The notes under the pieces are model-generated. The model made no database searches, was not told the DNA's origin, and saw only the letters and a list, made by a program, of their open reading frames with translations. The position numbers were made by a program, and so were the translations under genes. Shown here in pieces: positions 1 to 5,681 of a DNA stretch of 8,887 nt (the stretch's first letter is position 1; every line of letters begins with the position of its first letter). The stretch lies in the NCBI GenBank assembly GCA_937858455.1, contig CALLYN010001120.1, positions 1 to 8,887 of the forward strand, given 5' to 3'. The stretch comes from an uncultured Kouleothrix sp. (lineage in GTDB: Bacteria; Chloroflexota; Chloroflexia; Chloroflexales; Roseiflexaceae).

Positions 1-681
1 TGGTGGGCCGGGCACCTGCGCGAGCGCGGCGTGGCGGCCGGCGAGCTTGCCGAGCGCGATGGCCGGCTTACGCTCGACTTCGAGGATCACGAGGGGCAGC
101 GCCTGGCGCTGGTGGACGACGGCGGCGCGGGCGAGGCGCACCCGTGGGATCGCAGCCCCATCCCGGCGGCCTACCAGGTGCGCGGGCTCGGCCCGATCAT
201 GCTCAGCGTGCCCGAGCTTGCGCCAACCGACGCGATCCTGCAGCGCGTGCTGAACATGCAGCCGGCGCGCAGCTACGCCCACCCCGAGAACAATCGCCAC
301 GCCGTGCACGTCTATGCGATGGGCGCGGGCGGGCCGGGCGCCGAGCTGCACGTGGCCGTGCAGCCTGATCTGCCGCCAGCGCGCTCGGGCGCGGGTGGGG
401 TGCACCACGTCGCGCTGCGCACGCCCACATTCGCCGAGTACGACGCCTGGGCCGAGCGCCTGAACAGCCTGCGCATTCCGAACAGCGGCAAGATCGACCG
501 CTACTGGTTCCGCAGCCTGTACTTCCGCGAGCCAAACGGCATTCTGTTCGAGATTGCTTCGGACGAGCCGGGGTTTGCCGTCGACGAAGACCCGGCGACG
601 CTGGGCGAGAAGATCGTGCTGGCGCCGTTTCTCGAGCCGCAGCGCGCTGCGATTGTGGCGAACCTCAAGCCGCTCGATTAG
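1..681 (+). CDS. Ring-cleaving dioxygenase, VOC/glyoxalase fold (5' truncated by window edge)
   Basis: The frame is open from base 1 (codons begin [10 protein letters not shown]), so the gene starts outside the window; the GTG at 31 is not a credible start because the upstream residues fit the family. What remains is 226 residues, the end of the N-terminal VOC module plus the whole C-terminal one. The C-terminal module has GVHHVAL, with HH at 403-408, and [19 protein letters not shown], with Glu at 550-552. The first His and this Glu lie 49 residues apart, the spacing of the Fe(II) ligands in PcpA-type hydroquinone 1,2-dioxygenases (His227/Glu276 in PcpA). The LinE/PcpA/MhqO group opens hydroquinone-like rings in the cytoplasm using Fe(II) or Mn(II). 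The substrate cannot be read from sequence, and the N-terminal metal His is outside the window. The stop overlaps the stop of the convergent GGDEF gene by 17 bases. Confidence 0.85.
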   Translation, partial: WWAGHLRERGVAAGELAERDGRLTLDFEDHEGQRLALVDDGGAGEAHPWDRSPIPAAYQVRGLGPIMLSVPELAPTDAILQRVLNMQPARSYAHPENNRHAVHVYAMGAGGPGAELHVAVQPDLPPARSGAGGVHHVALRTPTFAEYDAWAERLNSLRIPNSGKIDRYWFRSLYFREPNGILFEIASDEPGFAVDEDPATLGEKIVLAPFLEPQRAAIVANLKPLD

Positions 682-1570
682 GGGGCTGCGCAGCGCGCAC
701 GCAGTTGCGGCCGGCGGCCTTGGCCTGGTAGAGCGCCGCGTCGGCGCGCTGCACCAGCGTATCCAGCGGGCAGGTCGGGTCGCCGGCAGTGTTGGCGACG
801 CCCAGGCTGGCGCTCAGGCGCAGCTGCCGGCCCTGGCCCAGGTCGATCGGCGCTGCGGCAATGCCGGCGCAGACGCGCTCGGCGACTGCGGTGGCCTCGG
901 CCAGCGTCGTGCGCGGCAGCAGCAGCAGCAGCTCCTCGCCGCCCCAGCGGCCCAGCAGATCGTATGGGCGGATGTTGCGGGCGACCACCACGGCGACATG
1001 GCGTAGCGCCATGTCGCCGACCTGGTGGCCGTGCTGGTCGTTCACCTGCTTGAAATAGTCCACGTCGAGCAGCGCCACCCCCGCCGACGTGCCCTCGCGA
1101 CCCGCGCGCGCCAGCTCGATCTCGACGGCGTTGGTGATCGCCATGCGGTTGAGCAGCCCGGTAAGGCCATCGGTGTCGCGCGCGGTGCGCAGGCGCATCT
1201 CGAGGTCGACGATCCGCGCGGCGATGGCCACGCGCGCGCGCAGCTCACTCGGGTCGCACGGCTTGATGAGGTAGTCGTCGGCGCCGGCGTCGAGCCCGCG
1301 CACGATGTTGTCGCGGCCGTCTTTGGCGGTGAGCAGGATGACATAGGTGTAGCCGGGAAAGCGCGCCGCGCGGATGCGGGCGATCAGCTCGGGGCCGTTG
1401 AAGCCGGGCATGCTCCAGTTCGTCACCACAATCGGCGCAGGCGCTTCCTGCAGCATGGCCCACGCTAGCGCGCCGTCGTCGGCCTCGCGCACACTATACC
1501 CAAGCTGGCCGAGCTGCTTCGACAAAATGTGGCGTTGGATGCGGTCGTCGTCAACGATCAGTATCTGCAT
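665..1570 (-). CDS. Receiver-GGDEF diguanylate cyclase with Asn at the phospho-acceptor site
   Basis: This is a 301-residue cytoplasmic protein of PleD/WspR-like layout with one receiver (about 1-120) and one GGDEF domain (about 130-293). The receiver keeps the acidic pocket (DDD 7-9), the switch Thr81 and Lys103 (YLIKP). The phospho-acceptor in the usual VITDWMMPG context is Asn51 (VVTNWSMPG), with codon AAC read clearly. The GGDEF domain has DGLTGLLNR (134-142), the metal-binding [10 protein letters not shown] (169-178) and the signature GGEEL (210-214) in place of GGEEF. An intact product-inhibition I-site RPYD (201-204) lies five residues upstream. It should therefore still make cyclic di-GMP from two GTP and be feedback-inhibited, but conventional phosphorylation looks unlikely. 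ATG at 1570 begins exactly at the receiver's first beta strand (MQILIVDDD), although no strong Shine-Dalgarno site precedes it. It is preceded by an extended -10 promoter and overlaps the dioxygenase gene tail to tail. Confidence 0.93.
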   Translation of the reverse strand: MQILIVDDDRIQRHILSKQLGQLGYSVREADDGALAWAMLQEAPAPIVVTNWSMPGFNGPELIARIRAARFPGYTYVILLTAKDGRDNIVRGLDAGADDYLIKPCDPSELRARVAIAARIVDLEMRLRTARDTDGLTGLLNRMAITNAVEIELARAGREGTSAGVALLDVDYFKQVNDQHGHQVGDMALRHVAVVVARNIRPYDLLGRWGGEELLLLLPRTTLAEATAVAERVCAGIAAAPIDLGQGRQLRLSASLGVANTAGDPTCPLDTLVQRADAALYQAKAAGRNCVRAAQPPNRAA

Positions 1571-1659
1571 GGTTTGAACCCAGGCGGCCTGGCATGCTGC
1601 CGGCGGCGCCTCCGGAGAACGCGCCCGGCTTCAGCATTGGGCGCCAAGGAACTGGCGCT

Positions 1660-1668
1660 ATTGTAGCA
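1660..1668 (-). promoter_or_regulatory. Extended -10 promoter for the receiver-GGDEF gene
   Basis: On the minus strand, TGC directly precedes TACAAT (1665-1660), an extended -10 element. The same TACAAT hexamer occurs in the tRNA promoter of this window. No convincing -35 is seen at 16-18 bases. A start near 1653 would give a leader of about 80 bases. The -10 sits inside a small dyad (CGCTAT 1656-1661 / ATAGCG 1668-1673), and the leader can form a GCGCC/GGCGC hairpin (1641-1645 with 1654-1658). The dyad could be an operator; this is inferred only. Confidence 0.4.
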
Positions 1669-1702
1669 TAGCGAGCACGCACTTGGGTGCGCTGCCTTCG
1701 CT

Positions 1703-1874
1703 CAGTGCCTGCGCAACGCCGGCCCTCACCCCCCTTCCCCCCTCTCCCGCACGCGGGAGAGGGGGATTATTGTTGGCTGTGTGGTGCGGTCGCCGCCGCG
1801 ACCGCACCACACAGCCAGATGTGTTACCCCCTTCCCTGAGAGGGGAGGGGTCGAAAGACGTCGCACGAGCCCTG
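1703..1874. repeat. Composite palindromic (MITE-like) repeat, decayed relative of the element at 4412-4507
   Basis: The ends match those of the element at 4412-4507: the left part shares GCAACG-CGGCCCTCAC followed by a C-rich tract, and the right part shares GAGGGGTCGA-AGACG then CGCACGAGCCCTG. The two ends of this copy pair imperfectly, 12 of 18 by hand count. Unlike the 96-bp copy it is 172 bp long, because a large perfect palindrome (1774-1817) sits in the middle with a C-rich/G-rich hairpin on each side (about 1738-1764 and 1828-1850). No 10-bp target duplication is visible; only TCGCT occurs on both flanks (1698-1702 and 1875-1879). A degenerate further end lies at about 1907-1921, just after the crtY stop. 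The element occupies most of the 358-bp gap between crtY and the GGDEF gene, which otherwise holds only the GGDEF promoter. Confidence 0.6.
1774..1817. repeat. Perfect 19-bp inverted repeat nested in the composite repeat
   Basis: The arms are TTGGCTGTGTGGTGCGGTCG without its first T (1774-1792) and the exact complement at 1799-1817, separated by the 6-base loop CCGCCG. It is absent from the related element at 4412-4507, so it looks inserted. It could form a cruciform or a very stable RNA hairpin and may stop transcription between crtY and the GGDEF gene, although there is no T-tract. Confidence 0.75.
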
Positions 1875-1928
1875 TCGCTGATAGGCGGCGGAGGGAGCGG
1901 CGGCGAGACGCTGCACGAGCCGTGGGCA

Positions 1929-3146
1929 TTATTCTGCGGCGCGGTCGTGCTCGCCCGGCGGCTCTTCAAACAGCCTGGCGAACGGCCTGAGCGGCGTATT
2001 GTGCGTGAACTGCCACTGCAACGCCGCCTGAACAAACAGCGCCGGCGGCAGCGTGGCAATCAGCTGTGCGTTCTCGAGCGGCGAGCTTTCTTCATCGAGA
2101 AAGCGGAAGATCCGGTCGATCGGGTTACGCTCGAACATCGCCGTGAAGATTGGCTTGAGCTGGTCGCCATAGTGATCCATCATCTCGAGCATCACCGCGT
2201 CGAGCAGGCGGTAGCGCTGCGCGTCCTCGGGCACGTCGAACGGGTGGCCGTGCTCGATCAGCGAGCGGATGATCGCCGACGAGTCGTGCTGGATGCGTAC
2301 AAACGCATAGCCCGTGCTGGGCTTGACGCGCCCGCCCTTGGTGCCGATCGCCATCACCCGGCGGCCCAGGCGGCGCGGGAACGGGTGGTCGGTGGCCGGG
2401 ATGACGCCCTGCTCTTCGGCGACGACCCGGTACTCGGCGATGTGCAGCACGTCGGCCAGGTACTCGCGCAGCGCCTCGGCATACTCGGTGTTGCTGAAGC
2501 GGTCGTCGGCGAAGGCGGTGAACTCGACCAGCGCGCGCCGTGGCGAGAACGGCAGCACATAGAAGAAGCGCGTCTCGCGCTCCTGCGGCGTGCGGAAATC
2601 CATCAGCGTGGCGGCTGCGGGGTTGAAGGCATCGGATGCGGTTTCGATCTCCCAGCCCTTGAAGTGCAGCTGCAGGTACTGGTGGCGCGCGTCTTCGGCA
2701 ACCTCGGCCGGCCGGAAGACGCTGTCGAACACCCAGGCGCCGCTGTAGCGCTGGCCGTCGACAATCACATGCGCGCAGGCCTCGTCGTCGGCGATCTGCT
2801 CGACCGTACCTTGCAGCATGGTCACATTCGGGCAGCGCGCGAGCGCGGCGTGGACGAAGCGGTAGAAATCGATGCCGCGGATCATCTGGTAGCGGTAGCG
2901 CTTCAGGTCGATCAGCTGCGCGCTGTCGTCGTCGGCTAGCTGAAGCTGCTCCCACGAGCGGTATACGATCGCTTCAAACGGCGTGGGCTCGTCGGCCCAG
3001 AACGCCCAGGTGCGATCGTTCTGCCGCTTGTTGCCCTTGTCGGCGATCAGGATCGCGCGGTCGCCCAGCGGGCTGTTGATCAGCTGGTAGGCCAGGCTCA
3101 GGCCGGCCGCGCCGCCGCCCGCGATGATATAGTCGTACGCTGGCAT
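1929..3146 (-). CDS. crtY: Lycopene beta-cyclase, CrtY type
   Basis: This 405-residue flavoprotein belongs to the CrtY/CrtL lycopene cyclase family, which closes the ends of lycopene into beta-ionone rings to give gamma- or beta-carotene at the membrane surface. The N-terminal Rossmann dinucleotide site is IIAGGGAAGLSLA (7-19). Family signatures follow in order: NDRTWAFW (43-50), LMDFRTPQ (181-188), FFYVLPFSPRRALVEFT (194-210), EQGVIPATDHP (245-255), GTKGGRVKPSTGYAFVRIQ (268-286) and the C-terminal FRFLDEE (347-353). Length is near the family norm. It resembles the CrtY form seen in Bacteroidota rather than the CruA type known from Chloroflexus. ATG at 3146 places the Rossmann motif correctly. 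It starts 6 bp after the stop of the caspase-like gene, so co-transcription from the promoter at 4289-4316 is likely. No other carotenoid gene is in the window. The stop is followed by the palindromic repeat region. Confidence 0.9.
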   Translation of the reverse strand: MPAYDYIIAGGGAAGLSLAYQLINSPLGDRAILIADKGNKRQNDRTWAFWADEPTPFEAIVYRSWEQLQLADDDSAQLIDLKRYRYQMIRGIDFYRFVHAALARCPNVTMLQGTVEQIADDEACAHVIVDGQRYSGAWVFDSVFRPAEVAEDARHQYLQLHFKGWEIETASDAFNPAAATLMDFRTPQERETRFFYVLPFSPRRALVEFTAFADDRFSNTEYAEALREYLADVLHIAEYRVVAEEQGVIPATDHPFPRRLGRRVMAIGTKGGRVKPSTGYAFVRIQHDSSAIIRSLIEHGHPFDVPEDAQRYRLLDAVMLEMMDHYGDQLKPIFTAMFERNPIDRIFRFLDEESSPLENAQLIATLPPALFVQAALQWQFTHNTPLRPFARLFEEPPGEHDRAAE

Positions 3147-3152
3147 ATGCGC

Positions 3153-4253
3153 TCACTTGGCCGGGCGGATGCGCTCGGAGGCGACCCACTCGTTCCACTC
3201 GGGGCCGTAGTCGTCGTACTTGATCTGGTGGATGCCGGAGCGGACATCCACAACCCTGGCGGGGTACCACGTGCGCTTCCAGCGCACCTCGACGCGCGCG
3301 CCAACCGCGTACACCGGGCGCACTGGCGCGCGGGTGCGCTCGCCCGCCACCCACTCGTCGTCGCTTTCTTCGTAGCCGTAGTAGTGCACCTTGAGCTGGC
3401 CGGCGCGCGCGTCGATGATCTGCGCCGGGTACCACTCGCCCGCCGAAAGCACCTCGACGCGCTGGCCGACGCGCGGGTCGAGCCGCGGGCGCGCCGCCGC
3501 CACGACGATGTCGGCGTCGAAGCCGGGGGTGGTGGCGAAGGTGGCGATCTGCTCCTCGGCGAAGGCCATGCTCTCGGCGATCTGCGCCGCCAGCTCGCGC
3601 AGCGAGATCGTGCTGTCGCCGTTGGCGTCGACAAACGCCTGGCCGCGCAGCCCAGCCAGCAGGCCCTCGGTAAACGTCCAGTTGCCGGTCGACGACTCGT
3701 TCGCCAGCGAGGAGGCCAGGCAGGCGTAGGCGACCTTCTTGGCCTGGCGGGTGATCGCGTCGGCCAGGCTGCCCGAGCAGCAGCAGTCGGCCAGCAGCAG
3801 GGCGCGCGCGCCGCCAAAGCAGCGCTCGATCGTCGCGGGGATGCTCTCGACCGCCCAGCCCGCATTGTTCGCCGCGCCCGCGTCGTAGCTGGCGAAGCAC
3901 GCCGCGCCGCTGTCGGTTCGGTAGCCGTGGCCGCAGTAGTAGAGCACCAGCAGGTCGCCGGGGCCGGCGGCGGCGAGCTGGGCTTCGAGCGCATGCTGGA
4001 TGCGCGCCGTGGTGGCCTGGCGGTCTTGCAGGTAGACGATCTGCGCCGCCGGAAGGCCCTGCGCGCGGAAGAACTCGACCAGCGCGGCGTCGCGGCGGTT
4101 CTCTTTAGGGAAGGAAGCGAAGTCCTCGGCGTGCTGCCATTCCAGTGTGCCAACCGCGAATAGCCAGGTGCGCTCGGGGCTCCAGCCAAGGGTAGGCGAG
4201 TGTGTCACGGTCGTTGCTTTCTGTTTGCTATGTACAGCCGCGGCGGGCAACAC
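3153..4253 (-). CDS. Caspase-like peptidase (C14/orthocaspase) with EF-hand-like loop and tandem Tudor-like domains
   Basis: The protein has 366 residues from GTG at 4253; GTG at 4208 (residue 16) is an equally plausible start, as neither has a clear Shine-Dalgarno site. Residues 27-200 form a caspase p20-like domain. The catalytic His is in YYCGHG (His109) and the catalytic Cys in DCCCSG (Cys158, the position of Cys in the family DxCxSG motif). Residues 209-220 (DANGDSTISLRE) match a 12-residue EF-hand loop with acids or ligands at 1, 3, 5, 7, 9 and 12, suggesting Ca2+ control as known in metacaspases. Residues 261-308 and 315-364 are two copies of a small beta-barrel-like module (VGxRVEV...WYPA...Y...EWVAxER.R), similar to Tudor/agenet/chromo-barrel folds. 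There is no signal peptide or membrane helix, so it is probably cytoplasmic. By family it should cleave after Arg or Lys; the substrate is unknown. It lies first in an apparent operon with crtY. Confidence 0.88.
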   Translation of the reverse strand: MLPAAAVHSKQKATTVTHSPTLGWSPERTWLFAVGTLEWQHAEDFASFPKENRRDAALVEFFRAQGLPAAQIVYLQDRQATTARIQHALEAQLAAAGPGDLLVLYYCGHGYRTDSGAACFASYDAGAANNAGWAVESIPATIERCFGGARALLLADCCCSGSLADAITRQAKKVAYACLASSLANESSTGNWTFTEGLLAGLRGQAFVDANGDSTISLRELAAQIAESMAFAEEQIATFATTPGFDADIVVAAARPRLDPRVGQRVEVLSAGEWYPAQIIDARAGQLKVHYYGYEESDDEWVAGERTRAPVRPVYAVGARVEVRWKRTWYPARVVDVRSGIHQIKYDDYGPEWNEWVASERIRPAK

Positions 4254-4288
4254 GTGGCGTGAACGCAGGTGCGTGCGGGGCGGCTGCG

Positions 4289-4316
4289 ATTATACCACTA
4301 CAGTAACAATTAACAA
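4289..4316 (-). promoter_or_regulatory. Sigma70-type promoter for the caspase-crtY operon
   Basis: On the minus strand, TTGTTA (4316-4311) is followed after 16 bases by a perfect TATAAT (4294-4289). This is the best -10 in the window and lies in a clearly AT-rich patch. Transcription would begin near 4282, about 29 bases before the GTG at 4253 or 74 before the GTG at 4208. Confidence 0.7.
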
Positions 4317-4321
4317 TTTCT

Positions 4322-4360
4322 GTGTGCGGTTTTCGGCGCTGTGCGCGGAAAACCGCACAC
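4322..4360. repeat. Inverted repeat upstream of the caspase-crtY promoter
   Basis: The arms GTGTGCGGTTTTC (4322-4334) and GAAAACCGCACAC (4348-4360) are perfect complements. The centre can pair further as GCGC/GCGC after one mismatch, leaving loop TGT. It lies just upstream of the -35 of the caspase promoter and is unrelated in sequence to the MITE next door. It could be an operator for a dimeric regulator, a terminator stem for incoming transcription or another small palindromic repeat; the sequence does not decide. Confidence 0.65.
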
Positions 4361-4411
4361 GATACGGAGCATAGTACCGCTCTGCCGAAGGCTGTGAGCG
4401 CCAACTGCGTA

Positions 4412-4507
4412 CAGGGCTCGTGCAACGTCGGCCCTCACTCCCCTTACCCCCTCCTCTGACAGCGGAGGGGGTAGGGGGAGGGGTCGACAGACGTTGCACG
4501 AGCCCTG
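4412..4507. mobile_element. 96-bp MITE with 17-bp terminal inverted repeats and 10-bp target-site duplication
   Basis: The ends CAGGGCTCGTGCAACGT (4412-4428) and ACGTTGCACGAGCCCTG (4491-4507) are perfect inverse complements. The interior is almost fully self-complementary: 4439-4455 pairs with 4465-4481 with one mismatch, so the whole element folds into one hairpin. The 10-mer CAACTGCGTA occurs immediately on both sides (4402-4411 and 4508-4517), which is what a transposase leaves at its target. There is no coding capacity, so it must be moved in trans. A 9-12-bp duplication fits IS4-type transposases, but no autonomous parent is present in the window. It sits between the divergent caspase and GNAT genes. 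Confidence 0.88.
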
Positions 4508-4533
4508 CAACTGCGTAAGCCCCGAAGAACATA

Positions 4534-4586
4534 ATCAAACGGAGGTGGTATCATAGAGCGAAAGAGATCAAACGGAGCTGCTATCA
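4534..4586 (+). repeat. 33-bp-period duplication of the GNAT leader and Shine-Dalgarno region
   Basis: The 20-base stretch ending at the GNAT start codon (4567-4586, containing ACGGAG) recurs at 4534-4553 with two G/C changes. The upstream copy has ACGGAGG but is followed by TAG instead of ATG. This looks like a local tandem duplication that left a decoy ribosome-binding site in the leader. Confidence 0.75.
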
Positions 4587-5120
4587 ATGGTCAAGCTTCG
4601 CCCCTTGCGCTGGCCAGATGATCGCGCCGCACTCTGCGCGCTCGACACCTCCTTCACGACCGGCCGGGTGTATCAGGCTGTGGTGAGCGGCCTGTCGGTT
4701 CGGCTGGAAGACACCGCAATCGCGCCACCGCTGCACAAAGCCTATGAGCTTGCCGACGACGTGGATGGCTTCCCGACGTTCGATCACGTCGTCGTCGCCG
4801 AAATCGAGGAGACGCTGGTTGGCGTGGCGGCCTTGAAGCTCGAGCTGTGGAATCGCCGCGCCGTGCTTGGGCACCTGTACATTGCCCCACCGTACCGCGT
4901 ACGCGGAGCTGGCCGCGCCTTGATCGACGACGTGGTGCGGGCCGCGCGGGAACGGCAGGCGCGCTGCCTCTGGCTCGAAACCCAGAACGTCAACTACGGC
5001 GCGATCCAGTTCTATCAGAGGGTTGGGTTTCAGTTCTGCGGGCTGGATACGACGCTGTACGATCCGCAAGGATCGGCGGGGAGCGAGATCGCGCTCTTTT
5101 TCGCCCGGCAGCTGGTATGA
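4587..5120 (+). CDS. GNAT-family N-acetyltransferase (streptothricin-acetyltransferase-like)
   Basis: The protein has 177 residues with one GNAT domain. The acetyl-CoA pyrophosphate loop is RVRGAGR (104-110), a match to R/QxxGxG/A, preceded by the beta-4 strand GHLYIAPPY. The motif B region is LWLETQNVNYGAIQFYQRVGF (128-148). The ETQN.N..AI.FY...GF form is characteristic of the branch containing streptothricin acetyltransferases, but that branch also holds many enzymes of unknown substrate, so resistance is not claimed. ATG 4587 has CGGAG at 4573-4577, nine bases upstream, and the protein begins directly with the first GNAT strand. CATAAT at 4530-4535 could be a -10, but no good -35 is seen; the MITE lies exactly where one would be expected. 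A hairpin follows the stop. Confidence 0.88.
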   Translation: MVKLRPLRWPDDRAALCALDTSFTTGRVYQAVVSGLSVRLEDTAIAPPLHKAYELADDVDGFPTFDHVVVAEIEETLVGVAALKLELWNRRAVLGHLYIAPPYRVRGAGRALIDDVVRAARERQARCLWLETQNVNYGAIQFYQRVGFQFCGLDTTLYDPQGSAGSEIALFFARQLV

Positions 5121-5194
5121 TCGCTGTTCGCTTGATCACGTATAGTTTGTGGTGCACTGTGTGGCTTCGCCACGTCGTGCAACACAATACGAAC

Positions 5195-5221
5195 TTCGGG
5201 GGCGGCGAAGCCGCCCTCGAA
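5195..5221 (+). repeat. Hairpin between the acetyltransferase and small membrane protein genes
   Basis: TTCGGGGGCGGC (5195-5206) pairs with GCCGCCCTCGAA (5210-5221) with one G-T pair and a 3-base loop. A smaller hairpin GTGGC-TTC-GCCAC lies just before it (5161-5173). There is no T-tract, so this may be a Rho-independent-like stop or a translation-controlling leader structure for the next gene, whose Shine-Dalgarno site starts 13 bases further on. Confidence 0.45.
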
Positions 5222-5245
5222 CCTCCACCAACTGGAGCTGTATCG

Positions 5246-5410
5246 ATGAGCAAACCAAACCGCCGGCTGCGGGTCGTCCTCTCGGTAGCAGGCCTCGTGT
5301 GCGTCGCGGCCTCGCTGGCGCTCAACTTCGTTGCGCCGGGCACCTGGTGGAACTGGGCGCTGCTCCTCGTCGCGATGGGATTTCTGCTGCTCTCGCGTCG
5401 GTTTCAGTAG
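5246..5410 (+). CDS. Small two-helix membrane protein, function unknown
   Basis: This is a 54-residue protein. After a basic N-terminus (MSKPNRRLR) come two hydrophobic segments, about residues 10-30 (VVLSVAGLVCVAASLALNFVA) and 34-50 (WWNWALLLVAMGFLLLS), joined by a short PGT turn; it ends in SRRFQ. Positive residues at both ends suggest a hairpin with both termini in the cytoplasm. ATG 5246 is supported by GGAG at 5234-5237 with 8-base spacing, and the segment upstream in the same frame has no membrane-protein character. I do not recognise a family. It follows the acetyltransferase gene by 125 bp and ends before a strong hairpin. Confidence 0.7.
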   Translation: MSKPNRRLRVVLSVAGLVCVAASLALNFVAPGTWWNWALLLVAMGFLLLSRRFQ

Positions 5411-5442
5411 GCGGTGGCCAGCACTGCTCACTGGGCTTCAAG

Positions 5443-5484
5443 GCAGCAAGCCCCGCACGATCAGTGTCGTGCGGGGCTTGCTGC
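5443..5484. terminator. Strong bidirectional hairpin between the small membrane protein gene and tRNA-Arg
   Basis: CAGCAAGCCCCGCACGA (5444-5460) and TCGTGCGGGGCTTGCTG (5467-5483) are perfect complements, with loop TCAGTG and one extra outer pair. The hairpin lies tail to tail between a plus-strand gene ending at 5410 and a minus-strand tRNA ending at 5494, the usual place for a shared terminator. There is no clear T-run on either strand, so the mechanism is uncertain. Confidence 0.6.
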
Positions 5485-5493
5485 TGGTATGGC

Positions 5494-5569
5494 TGGCGAC
5501 CCGGGAGGGATTCGAACCCCCGACACCCAGTTCCGAAGACTGGTGCTCTATCCACTGAGCTACCGGGCC
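5494..5569 (-). tRNA. tRNA-Arg (anticodon TCG)
   Basis: Read on the minus strand this is a 76-base cloverleaf. The acceptor GGCCCGG (5569-5563) pairs with CCGGGTC (5504-5498). The anticodon stem CCAGT/ACTGG encloses the loop CTTCGGA with anticodon TCG at 5536-5534. The T arm is GGGGG-TTCGAAT-CCCTC. The discriminator is G, followed by a genome-encoded CCA (5496-5494). TCG reads the Arg codon CGA, and CGN more widely if the wobble base is unmodified. Confidence 0.97.
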
Positions 5570-5608
5570 GTGTGCCGCCTGCTGGCTGCGCGCAGGCTGT
5601 GGGGCCGT

Positions 5609-5637
5609 ATTGTAGTGGCTATCGCGGCTTTCGTCAA
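5609..5637 (-). promoter_or_regulatory. Promoter of the tRNA-Arg gene
   Basis: On the minus strand, TTGACG (5637-5632) is followed after 17 bases by TACAAT (5614-5609). Transcription would start near 5602, giving a leader of about 33 bases with a small GCCTGC/GCAGGC hairpin (5577-5582 with 5592-5597) that RNase P would remove. Confidence 0.75.
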
Positions 5638-5681
5638 TAGTGCGCAGGTCGTGCGATGCCTCCCCCTGCGCCTGCCAGGGG

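Noticed and set aside
1728..1764. Rho-independent terminator for crtY in the C-rich/G-rich hairpins
   Set aside because: The stems are part of a mobile-type palindromic repeat and no T-tract follows on the minus strand; a termination effect is possible but not supported as a terminator call.
1683..2939. A 418-residue open frame on the + strand opposite crtY
   Set aside because: It is a GC-driven shadow: it runs antisense to a protein with clear family motifs, starts inside the palindromic repeat and shows no recognisable domain.
3098..4189. A second long minus-strand frame overlapping the caspase gene, and a + strand frame at 3147-4163
   Set aside because: Both are Arg/Ala/Ser- or Val/Gly-rich low-complexity translations of the caspase gene in other frames; only the chosen frame carries the catalytic motifs.
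4847..5245. Longer version of the small membrane protein starting inside the acetyltransferase gene
   Set aside because: The upstream part overlaps the acetyltransferase out of frame and has no membrane character; ATG 5246 has its own Shine-Dalgarno site.
5494..5569. tRNA-Arg as the attachment site of an island carrying the MmeI-like gene
   Set aside because: The restriction gene lies on the 5' side of the tRNA, whereas integrases usually use the 3' end. No integrase or duplicated tRNA 3' end was seen.
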